64,000 nt of DNA from Cordylochernes scorpioides. Lineage: Eukaryota > Arthropoda > Arachnida > Pseudoscorpiones > Chernetidae. This document shows positions 55,701 to 64,000 of this stretch, one piece after another (position 1 is the first letter of the stretch; each line of letters opens with the position of its first letter). Below the pieces are notes generated by a model. The model searched no databases, was not told where the DNA came from, and worked only from the letters and a program-made list of their open reading frames with translations. The position numbers were made by a program, and so were the translations under genes. The stretch is taken from assembly GCA_030710605.1 (NCBI GenBank), contig CP092879.1:79957853-80021852 (forward strand), in the 5' to 3' direction.

Positions 55701-57943
55701 TTCTCATTGGTCCTGAAAGACTTTATTATTGTTAGGGTTTATTTGATAGATAATTGTAGTACTTTGGCATTTATAGCAATTTTTAACTATAGTATGAATG
55801 CAGTCTGCGAATGAAATATGTATGAATGGAATGACTAATGATTGTTGTCAAAGTTAAAAACTATTATACTGTTAGACCAAATTTACTTTAGCATAGGATT
55901 AGGGAACTAATAGGTTCAATTTTAAATTTGATTTCTTTATTTGTTAGGAACGATAGCCTCACAGGACTGTAAAAACTCTATTGTTAGGAAAATATTCGCT
56001 CCACTTTGTTAGGTCTCCTTTTAGAGGAGTGCAAATATTGATTTCTTGTATTAGGGTAATCAGTTACTCTATTTCATTATATCAACTTGAATTTTAAGAG
56101 TCGTAGATAATGATCATATCTTGATTCTCAGACTGGAAGGTTGTGGGAGGTTATGATCAGACCAGGAAACCCACAAAACTTCTCCTCATTAGAGGAAACG
56201 AAGAGGTATAGATTGAATTTTATGCAGGATGGGGGATTTGTTTTAGCCATGCCGTATAGCCTGGGGTATAACGGCGCGACCTTGGGTAACCGATCTGACA
56301 CCGTAGTTTCGACGTTTTTTTAGCGTGGCTGGAGCAAGGGTGTTCCAGACGGGAGGTCCTGTAAGATTGGCAAGTAGGCAGAGATTGCCCAGTTATTCTA
56401 GACGAAGTGTTTCCGTCTATTGAATTTTTTTTTGGTACCAGTTTGATCCCCCATAGCTAGCGGAAGTTTCTTCTAATAAAGGATTCGCCCTGCCATACGT
56501 TTTGTTGGAATGAATTCGAGCATAAGACCGATTCGAGAGACAGAATAAGTAATTATTAGGACCTTCAACGAGTTTAGACTCGTTCCATGTTAGGATAAGA
56601 TTTTAAAGTATTAGTTAACTATAATGACCGCGAACGAGACGCCAGAACAAGCCAGTGAGTCAAAGTTTTAGAAGTGTTGTATTGAGGACAGTAGAATTAA
56701 GAGCAGTTATACAGGGAGTAGAATTCTGAAGGAATTTGTAAAAGAACCAAAATTTCAGATTGATAAAATTCAAATTTATAAGATGTAGATTTATAGGGTT
56801 CAGGTCAATGAATAGGGAGTATATTAGTAGATGAAAGTAATATGAATTTCTTGGAAGGGGGAGGTAGCTGAACTGTACACACCCCAGAGACAAGGTAAAC
56901 GGAGTCACAAACAAAATGGGAGAAGTTGATTAGTTTCTCTGTCAAACAGAGAGCTTTCTTCATACGGTTGTCACCCTAGATTTAAATGGACTGTGTAGTT
57001 TAATAGAGGTCTGGGCTATGTTCCATTTGACCAAGATTCTAAATGACGTACCCATCTGGGTTGAGAGTATTGTAACAGAGGAATCTAACACATAAGAGAA
57101 AACACACCCTCCAGTAGGATCGGGATAGACGAATATTACCCAGTGATCAACTCGTGATTCCAGACTGAATAAGATTGAAAACTTAACTGAGATACTAAAC
57201 CTTGAACCTTCAGCGCACAAATATATATAATGTGTTTTCATTTTCTTATTGAATAGGTTATTATCTTATATCATTTATATTATATTATAATTATATACTA
57301 TTCATTTCAACAAATTTATTTCCTTTGATATTCATGATATTAGTAATATTTACCTGCCATGTTGCATTTTTTTTTTTTTAACATGTTGTCGTGGCTTATT
57401 CTTCCCTCAAGGCATGATCTATTTTATCCTTATTGTCTTTTATCCGCCTTACTAATATATGTATATATATTTTGTCATCATATATAATTTTGTAGTGGTT
57501 TTCTTTATCATCTATCATGGGATGATTTTTATCATATTTAATCACTATCTGCATGATACGTGTTTTCTTCAATATATATATTATACCCATCATATAACAT
57601 GGAAGGATTCATTTTATCATTACATATTTCGTGCCTTATTTAATAATTACTTTCACAATTTGTTTCTGTAATTTTTTTAATTTAGCAAAAGTCATCATGT
57701 CATAGGCTAATTATTATGTATCAAGATATTTCTTTCAGCTAACTATAATTATCCTTTCCTTTGATTGTATATGTATAACTATACCACACGAATGTCTTGA
57801 TTGGTACTTAAATAAAGATGCTGGCATGTTTTAGGAGTTGGACTAGTCAGTTATTTCTAAACGACTTCTTGGCGCCCAAATTTTTATATATAATATGTAA
57901 TAGGGAAATGTTCTAACTGTATTGTTAGCAGAAAGAAGGTTAG
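52764..57943 (+). mobile_element. Gypsy-type LTR retrotransposon segment, copy B
   Basis: Same order as copy A: shared leader (52764-53940), pol C-terminus (54230-54720), purine tract 54997-55005, a ~2.8-kb AT-rich block, AATAAA 57811-57816, TGGCGCCC 57870-57877. Homology ends after GAAAGAAGGT in both copies. It keeps the pol end that copy A lost. Confidence 0.7.
54230..54720 (+). pseudogene. Gypsy integrase C-terminus, GPY/F-like module
   Basis: The frame reads NNGDLVLVERMHETKGRHKF, EPRYGGPYEVLRRAGDTVYL and NLDKYHIDRLKQY: the GPY/F module at the end of Ty3/gypsy integrases. An acidic linker and a basic tail (RRSTRVKRP, CKFCLDC) follow, to TAA/TAG at 54718-54720. The N-terminal integrase core is missing, and a stop lies just upstream near 54222, so only the end of pol survives. 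Confidence 0.8.
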
Positions 57944-58324
57944 TTTTTGAATAGCCTATATGTTAAACGAAATCTTCAGCTACCTACATGCGAAATTCCA
58001 TAATGATTGAGTCAGTAGATTTTGCGTGATGCGATAACAAACATCGATTTCGCATTTCATTTTTATATATATAAGGATAATCAATATTATTCCCCTCTTT
58101 TTCTCTCGCCTCAACTTTGTTGTATGAAGAATAAATTATTAGTCAGAAATACTAGCCTATTCAATTCACAGCCTTGACACCTAACATGTAGTAAAATGTA
58201 ATAGATATTGTGGGAACCAGCTTCTAAGTTTGGCTTCTTGTAGACTAAGAAAAAGGATAGCCAGGCCATAAAAATACTTTTAAAAATTGTCTCTCTACAT
58301 GCTATCTGCTATATCAACCTAATC
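57944..58324. other. Stretch without recognised feature
   Basis: AT-rich, with no frame and no repeat shared within the window, apart from a short TATATATA run. Confidence 0.4.
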
Positions 58325-59202
58325 TATATATATAAAAATGAATGTCTGTCTGTCTGTCTGTGTGTGTGTGTGTCCTCTATGGATTCAAAAACCATACATC
58401 CAATCGCCGTGAAATTTTGGGATATTATGAGGTGTATCCCCGGAAAGGTTTACGAAAAAAAATTTCTTGAATATCTTGAATATCCTTAGAGTTATTTGCA
58501 GATTTGTATATTTAACTCGCAAGCATCGCTACCATTGAGACGGAGATAGGCTTAGTTTGTTGCTCCTGATGACCTTGGGTCATCGTGTGAGTCACAGCAT
58601 GATGCTACAAAAACACTCTCTCTGGGGATTTTACAGCGTCGACAACCTGTAAGATTGCCTCTCTCATATATTATACTTTAAACATCTGCTTAATTAAAGC
58701 ATTTTTAGACAACATTTTAGACAACATTAAATGATATCCCGTGTCGATGATTTTGTAATGTATAGAATTAGGAAAGACAAAATTCAGGATGACACGGCTC
58801 ACAGGGAACGGTAAAAAATGTTCACTTTATCGAGGAAATACAAAATTCGGGATGACACGGCACACAGGGACCGGGAAAAAATGATCACCTTTTCGAGAGA
58901 TTCACGACCATGATTTTATTCAACTTATCGAGTATTTTTCAAGGGACCGGGAAAATATGTTCACTAGATAAAACGATTATTTTGTAATATAGAAAATTAG
59001 GAAATACAAAATTCAGGATGACACGGCACAAGGGACCGGGAAAAAATGATCACTTTATCGAGAGATTCAAATTTACGAGTTTCAAATCATCAAAATATAT
59101 CTTTCTTTTTTTATATGTTTATAGAGAATTGTTTTAACAAATGTTCGTTATACAAACCTTTACTCGGGTAAAACCCGGGCGAAGCCGGGCACATCCGCTA
59201 GT
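58325..59202 (-). mobile_element. CTAGCGGA short element, copy 4
   Basis: Starts at its simple-repeat end (GTCTGTCTGTCTG(TG)n) and ends GGCACATCCGCTAGT. The internal part differs from copies 1-3: about 58560-58740 is foreign sequence, and the TCGATAAAGTG block is present three times. Confidence 0.75.
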
Positions 59203-59362
59203 TAAAATATAAATTTGGGAGTGTATGGTATTCATCTACCAAAAGAGACACCTCACCTATAAAAAGCATTTGAACAATGTATTTTGGTCCATCAGGTTGA
59301 GGTTTGTCTGAATTTGCTGAAACTAGTGTTGTGGCACATATTTTATCACCACCTTTTTCTTT

Positions 59363-59455
59363 TTTTTTTTTTGCTTATCCCTAGTACACGTGGTACAGGC
59401 CATGATAATCATAGTGGGTAGTTAGCGACTGCTTTTACTCTAAGCGCTCCACATG
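59363..59455 (-). mobile_element. tRNA-derived SINE, copy 3 (3' fragment)
   Basis: GCTTATCCCTAGTACACGTG, GCCATGATAATCATAGTGGG and AGCGACTGCTTTTACT match the 3' end of the SINE at 22135-22431. The rest is truncated, as expected for 5'-truncated retroposition. Confidence 0.65.
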
Positions 59456-59819
59456 TTATCACCATCACCACCTTAACTTTCTCTATTGGTTGTAATGAAT
59501 CAAAATGCTTTATTTTAATGGTTTTTATGGAGAGACCTCTTTTGATCCATTATTGCATATATATAAATTCTATTCTTACCCACTACTTTGAGAATGAGCA
59601 TTTTTAAAAATCTGTAAACATTCAATTATATCAAACCTGGCTTCTCATTTCTAAAGAGGAATTACCATTTTGGGCGAGGCCAGTCTATTTCATTCTTTTC
59701 TCTTTCTCTCTCTTTCCTTGCAATCAGGATCTCCCATACAATTCCCTTTTACCAGCATTGCTAGCCTCCTCTATCCTATTTAATTAAGATTTTAAAAAAA
59801 GTAAGTTGATGAAAAATAT

Positions 59820-59960
59820 TGGGAGGGCTTGGCTCATCAGTGGTGAACCCTCACAGAGAACCCAATCAGAGTCGTCCAATATAATATTAGAGCTCTAAGA
59901 GAAGCAGTCTGGTATATTAAATTGGCGAAACCGCTGGGAGGATTCACCACTGGAGAAAAC
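59820..59960. mobile_element. Degenerate member of the hammerhead-like fold-back family
   Basis: Left: GGGCTTGGCTCATCAGTGGT (complement of CTGATGAGCCAAGCCC). Right: AATTGGCGAAACCGCTGGGA followed by TTCACCACTGGAGA. Here the stem partners are TTGGC and GCCAA instead of CTGGC and GCCAG, so pairing is kept despite the base change. CTGATGA in the right arm is mutated to CTGGAGA. Confidence 0.6.
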
Positions 59961-60293
59961 TAGCAAAATTCTTGGAAACGCACGTTTAAGCCAAAATTCT
60001 TATGGTGATATACATGTTTTATCACACCTGCAACTTTGGAAAATCAGCCTGTTTTCTTGAAAGAGCGTAATATAGCGTGGACTTCTGCAACTATAGTCAA
60101 GCAATTAAACCCTGTATCATATGCGGTGAGATCTCAAGATTGGATATCGTGGATATTCAAATACTATTCGTTACAATTATAAATTGGCGCCATGGATGTC
60201 ACTCTTGTGAAACGTCCCGTTCCAAACTGTGTGTTTTTAAAATGTTTAAACTATATATAATATAACGGTATAATAACGGTATAAAGAAATAAT

Positions 60294-60366
60294 GAGCCTA
60301 TAGCCTAGTGGTCATGGCATCTGCCCGGTAAGCGGAAGGTCGTGGGTTCGATTCCCATCCCTTGAC
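60294..60366 (+). repeat. tRNA-like sequence, probable SINE head
   Basis: A box TAGCCTAGTGG (60301-60311) and perfect B box GGTTCGATTCC (60345-60355). The anticodon-arm-like stem TCTGC/GCGGA has loop CCGGTAA, which lacks the universal U33. The acceptor stem does not pair. It is more likely a tRNA-derived repeat than a functional tRNA. Confidence 0.5.
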
Positions 60367-60389
60367 CTTGTATACATCTTGCTTCCTAG

Positions 60390-61795
60390 GGTTGCCTAGA
60401 GTGGCCGCTATAGACAGGGTGGTCTGTATAGACAGGTGGATGTATCACACAGCTGATAACAGGGTTGCCTAGAGTGGCCGCTATAGACAGGGTGGTCTGA
60501 ATAGACAGGTGGATGTATCACACAGCTGATAACAGGGTTGTCTAGAGTGGTCGCTATAGACAGGGTGGTCTGTATAGACAGGTGTATGTATCACACTGCT
60601 GATAACAGGGTTGCCTAAAGTGACCGCTATAGACAGGGTGGTCTGTATAGACAGGTGGATGTAGCACACTGATGATAACAGGGTTGCCTAAAGTGACCGC
60701 TATAGACAGGGTGGTCTGTTTAGACAGGTGGATGTATCACACAGCTGATAACAGGGTTGCCTAAAGTGACCGCTATAGACAGGGTGGTCTGTATAGACAG
60801 GTGGATGTAGCACACTGCTGATAACAGGGGTGTCTAGAGTGACAATGACAATTGAAAAATATTTATTGTCATCTAGACAATTTTACAATTCAGCGAGAGA
60901 GAACAAGAGAAAAATATACAGGTGAAAAATAATACAAAATTTTTACAAAGTGATGATGGAGGATGAAGGAAGGCATCCCCTGCGCACGAGGGTCCTCGTC
61001 CAGGCGATGAGCGGGTCCTCCACTCCACCGAGCCCAACCTGGACAAAGTGGCGATAGACGCGCAGCTTTGCCGACGCCAGGATGGTCAGGGCGTCGTCCT
61101 CAAAGCCGGACCCGCCGAAGATCCAGGCCTGCAGGTCAGGGGGCCGCCCGATGATGTTGAAGGCCTCTCTGATGAGGGGCCTGATGGAGGAGCAGCTCCA
61201 GTAGCGGTGGCCGAGGGAGCGGTCGACGGAAGGGGTGTCTAGAGTGGCCGCTATAGACAGGGTGGTCCGTATAGACAGATGGATGTATCACACAGCTGAT
61301 AACAGGGTTGTCTAGAGTGGTCGCTATAGACAGGGTGGTCTGTATAGACAGGTGTATGTATCACACTGCTGATAACAGGGTTGCCTAGAGTGGCCGCTAT
61401 AGACAGGGTGGTCTGTGTAGACAGGTGGATGTATCACACAGCTGATAACAGGGTTGCCTAGAGTGGCCGCTATAGACAGGGTGGTCTGTATAGACAGGTG
61501 GATGTAACACACTGCTGATAACAGGTTTGTCTAGAGTGGTCGCTATAGACAGGATGGTCTGTATAGACAGGTGTATAACAGGGTTGCCTAAGGTGACCGC
61601 TATAGACAGGGTGGTCTGTATAGACAGGTGGATGTAGCACACTGCTGATAACAGGGGTGTCTAGAGTGGCCGCTATAGACAGGGTGGTCTGTATAGACAG
61701 GTGGATGTAACACACTGCTGATAACAGGGTTGTCTAGAATGGCCGCTATAGACAGGTGTATGTATCACACAGCTGATAACAGGGTTGTCAAGAGG
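60390..61795. repeat. 73-bp minisatellite, about 13 units, interrupted by a LINE
   Basis: Units of GGTTGCCTAGAGTGGCCGCT + ATAGACAGGGTGGTCTGTAT + AGACAGGTGGATGTATCACA + CAGCTGATAACAG. Units vary at several positions. The array is split at 60842-61231 by a LINE insertion. Minus-strand frames starting 73 bp apart are by-products of the array. Confidence 0.9.
60842..61231 (-). mobile_element. 5'-truncated LINE insertion with 15-bp target duplication
   Basis: GGGGTGTCTAGAGTG occurs at 60827-60841 and 61232-61246. Between them the minus strand encodes the end of a LINE protein (SLGHRYWSCSSIRPLIREAF, then LIAWTRTLVRRGCL) to a TAA, then a 3' UTR with AATAAA and a terminal doublet of ATTGTC. GC content is far above the surroundings. 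Hexamer 3' tails and truncation at the 5' end are typical of CR1/Jockey-group LINEs; the clade is not certain. Confidence 0.85.
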
Positions 61796-61892
61796 GGGGC
61801 AGGGAGGTCACGTGTTCGCCAGGCAGCCAATGGGCGCGCATTCTATCCGTGAGCTTCAGACAGACAGACAGAATAAGGCAATTATATAAGTA

Positions 61893-62276
61893 GATGGACG
61901 AAGTTCCTGGAGGTCATCTTGGGCAAGCTCCCGCGAGGCTTTTTTTCTTGTCTACTTGGCACAGCTGTGTCACCAACTCTGCCCTGATTGGTCGGTGGGT
62001 ACTTGGACTGTCGGCCGGCGGCCGGACGAATCCATTCTCTCACGGGGTGGGGCAGACCTAAGCCTATCTCCGTCGCAAGGTGGCGCTGCTTGCGAGTTAA
62101 AGCTACAAATCTGCAAATAACTCTAAGGGTATTAAAGATATTCAAGAAATTATTTTTCGAAAACCTTTCCGGGGATATGCCTAATAATATCCCAAAATTT
62201 CACGGCGATTGGAAGTATGGTTTTTGAATCCATAGAGGACACACACACACACAGACATTCAATTTTATATATATAG
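61893..62276 (+). mobile_element. CTAGCGGA short element, copy 5 (5'-truncated)
   Basis: Starts inside the element at GATGGACGAAGTTCCTGGAG and runs to the (CA)n plus ATTCAATTTTATATATATAG end. It matches copies 1-3, with GGTGGCGCTGCTTGCGAGTT intact. Confidence 0.7.
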
Positions 62277-62280
62277 AAAA

Positions 62281-62650
62281 CTAGCGGACGTACCCGGCTT
62301 CGCCCGGGGAACGCGTAAATTTGAATCTCTCGATAAAGTGATCATTTTATCCCGGTCCCTGTGTGCCGTGTCATCCTGAATTTTGTATTTCCTAATTTTC
62401 TACATTACAAAATAATCGTTTTATCTAGTGAACATTTTTTCCCGGGCCCTTAAAAAAACTCGATAAGTAGATTTCGATAATTGAAACTCGTAAATTTGAA
62501 TCTCTCGATAAAGTGATCATTTTTTCCCGGTCCCTGTGTGCCGTGTCATCCTGAATAAAATCATGGTGTCGTTTATGGAAGATGTACGTAGTTCCCGGAG
62601 GTCACCCGCGAGGCTTCTTTCTTGTCTACTTGGCATAATATTACATGTTG
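62281..62650 (+). mobile_element. CTAGCGGA short element, copy 6 (3'-truncated)
   Basis: Starts ACTAGCGGACGTACCCGGCT directly after copy 5 and breaks off after GTCTACTTGGCA. The CTCTCGATAAAGTGATCATT block is present twice (62325 and 62500). Confidence 0.7.
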
Positions 62651-62683
62651 GAGTTTCAATTACCTGCATATTTAATGGCGATT

Positions 62684-63322
62684 TCAACAACAACAACAAC
62701 AACAAAAAAGCCTTTATTTAGGGTCACTGACCCTATACAGGATTCACCAGAGGTATGCATAAGAACAAAGCAATGAGACAAAGGAAATAACGATATATAC
62801 AGAGTAAGAAGAAAAAGAAAAAAAAAACAAGAAAAAAAAAAGAAAGAGGGAAGCAAGAAATCAACACAAAAAGAGTAGCAGTAAGAAAGTGAGGAGTGAG
62901 TATCACTTGGCCTTCTTCTGAGATATGGACTTGTGGAAACCATAAAACGCCGTAGCAATATACTTATTCTAGGTCATATTGTCAATTATTGATGGAAGTG
63001 AAGCACAGAGTTGCCCAGTTTTGAGCATAAGGGTTCTTCTTTCTTCTTTCAGAGCAGGGCAATCAAAAATATAGTGAGTGATTTCATTTTTTAGTTTTGA
63101 ATTACAGAAGGTACAAGTCGGGTCCTCACCGCAGAGCATCTTGGTGTGGTTTTCTCTAAAAAAACTTGAAAGTATTCTAACTTGTGCGAGTAGTCTTACA
63201 ACCGGGAAAGGAAAATCTCCTAAAAGGTATCCCTCCATCATGAAAGATATGTGAATGTCTTTGTAGTGAGAGTATAGCTTAGATTTATCCATTCTTGTAA
63301 GGTCGTTTTGTATAGATTGGTC
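62684..63322 (-). mobile_element. LINE 3' end with CCHC-type tail (degenerate)
   Basis: The minus-strand frame 62969-63292 reads SFFRENHTKMLCGEDPTCTF, CNSKLKNEITHYIFDCPALK and EERRTLM: the C-x2-C...H-x4-C knuckle near the C-terminus of Jockey/I/R1-group LINEs. A ~270-bp 3' UTR follows, ending AATAAAGGC and a (GTT)n tail (plus 62684-62704). The 5' truncation point is near 63322, at the palindrome described next. Confidence 0.75.
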
Positions 63323-63410
63323 TATAAAAAGAGAGATTAAGAGGAACGTGGTAAGTTTCTTTATTTAAATAAAGAAACTTACCACGTTCCTCTTAATCTC
63401 TCTTTTTATA
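63323..63410. repeat. Perfect 88-bp palindrome
   Basis: Two 44-nt arms (TATAAAAAGAGAGATTAAGA onward) are exact complements with no spacer, centred on ATTTAAAT at 63363-63370. It lies at the junction between the LINE fragment and the helicase-like fragment. Confidence 0.9.
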
Positions 63411-63770
63411 TTCCAAACGTGGCTTATCATGTCTGATAGATTGGTCTGCCGCTGTTTTTAAGAGCCCTGTAATCGCGCTCCTCGGCGTTTCAGGGTCATC
63501 ACAGGAAACAAGTGCAGGGGATCCATTATTGTTAAGCAGATTGATGTGCTTTTTAATGAAACCGATGGGTGTGCCCGAAGCATTAGACAGTTCCCGTGTT
63601 CTATTAAAACATATACGTGACAATCTGTCACTGCTAATGGCGATTTCAACGCTGAATGTGCTGTTCGACCACCGTTCAAAAGTGTTGCTGCAATACCAGA
63701 TGATGCAATAGCCACCGTGACGTCACGACCAATGAGAAGGCAAGTTCCACATTCGGCCAAATATCTCCCC
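63393..63770 (-). pseudogene. Possible Helitron Pif1-like helicase fragment
   Basis: The minus-strand frame 63458-63760 begins with VTVAIASSGIAATLLNGGRT and AHSALKSPL. This closely matches the A.SSGIAA.LL.GGRTAHS conserved stretch of Helitron Pif1-type helicases (nucleotide-binding domain). Beyond about residue 45 the similarity stops; the other frame at 63393-63623 (RELSNASGTPIGFIKKHINL) was not recognised. A short decayed fragment. Confidence 0.6.
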
Positions 63771-64000
63771 GTCTCCCGTGTTTCCTTTTAGATTTCAACA
63801 AATTAAATTACGTGAATAAATAAAAATATTATTGATTTCTAGCTGAAGAAAATAATTGGAATAACGTTTTATTTAACCCCACAATTATTTAATCCTCTTA
63901 AGTGGATTCGTCAGTGTAGAGGACAAAACGTTCCGTCGGCGGTTTCATGTTCAAGTCTTTCGCGCAGTCTCTTGGGATTAAAGGATTTGCTTCAAGCGAG
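63771..64000. other. Right edge, no gene recognised
   Basis: AT-rich to 63890. Then a higher-GC stretch (CGTCAGTGTAGAGGACAAAA ... GTTCAAGTCTTTCGCGCAGT) runs to the window end, with no identifiable frame. Confidence 0.35.

Noticed and set aside
60294..60366. Functional tRNA gene
   Set aside because: A and B boxes are good, but the acceptor stem does not pair and position 33 is not U; a tRNA-derived repeat is more likely.
61048..61242. Plus-strand 64-codon frame
   Set aside because: Shadow of the GC-rich LINE protein encoded on the minus strand.

Overview
This window looks like animal nuclear DNA, most likely from an invertebrate and possibly an arthropod. It is AT-rich and dominated by repeats, with spliced genes that have canonical GT-AG introns, several only 50 to 58 nt long. 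The taxon is an inference from gene content and mobile elements; no species can be named.

Three host genes could be assembled exon by exon. (1) LSM8, the U6 snRNA-binding Sm-like protein, lies on the minus strand at 15671-18727; three coding exons were found and the exon with the start codon was not. (2) MRPL2, mitochondrial ribosomal protein L2, lies on the plus strand at 24834-29376 and is complete: 3 exons, 315 codons and a 55-nt second intron. (3) A PX-BAR sorting nexin, closest to the SNX5/6/32 group, lies on the minus strand at 36953-46739: 13 coding exons, 394 residues, with all splice phases agreeing. MRPL2 and the sorting nexin converge; LSM8 and MRPL2 diverge. The genes serve unrelated housekeeping roles (RNA processing, mitochondrial translation, endosomal sorting).

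Most of the rest is mobile DNA. Both ends carry a copy of the same gypsy-type retrotransposon segment (1-5716 and 52764-57943). A 1.75-kb repeat 'U' occurs three times (6178-7672, 7860-9893 inverted, 49612-51362). There are relics of Penelope (GIY-YIG domain), several LINE groups, Tigger/pogo, mariner, Tc1, a hAT MITE with 8-bp target duplications, a possible Helitron helicase, a tRNA-derived SINE family, a second short-element family with a CCGGGC-rich end (six copies), and four long minisatellites (54, 56, 52 and 73 bp units).

The most striking content is a set of fold-back retroelements carrying hammerhead-ribozyme cores. One (28223-28548) has 108-bp inverted arms, a 12-bp target duplication and, in its loop, a minus-strand motif matching all core positions of a type I hammerhead with three formed stems. 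A second family (at least five paired copies) carries a CTGATGA...GAAACGTC core in each inverted arm; four of these copies have target duplications of 7 to 14 bp. A third fold-back element (16779-17152) has a related but incomplete core and a 13-bp duplication. The variable target duplications point to reverse-transcription-primed insertion rather than cut-and-paste.
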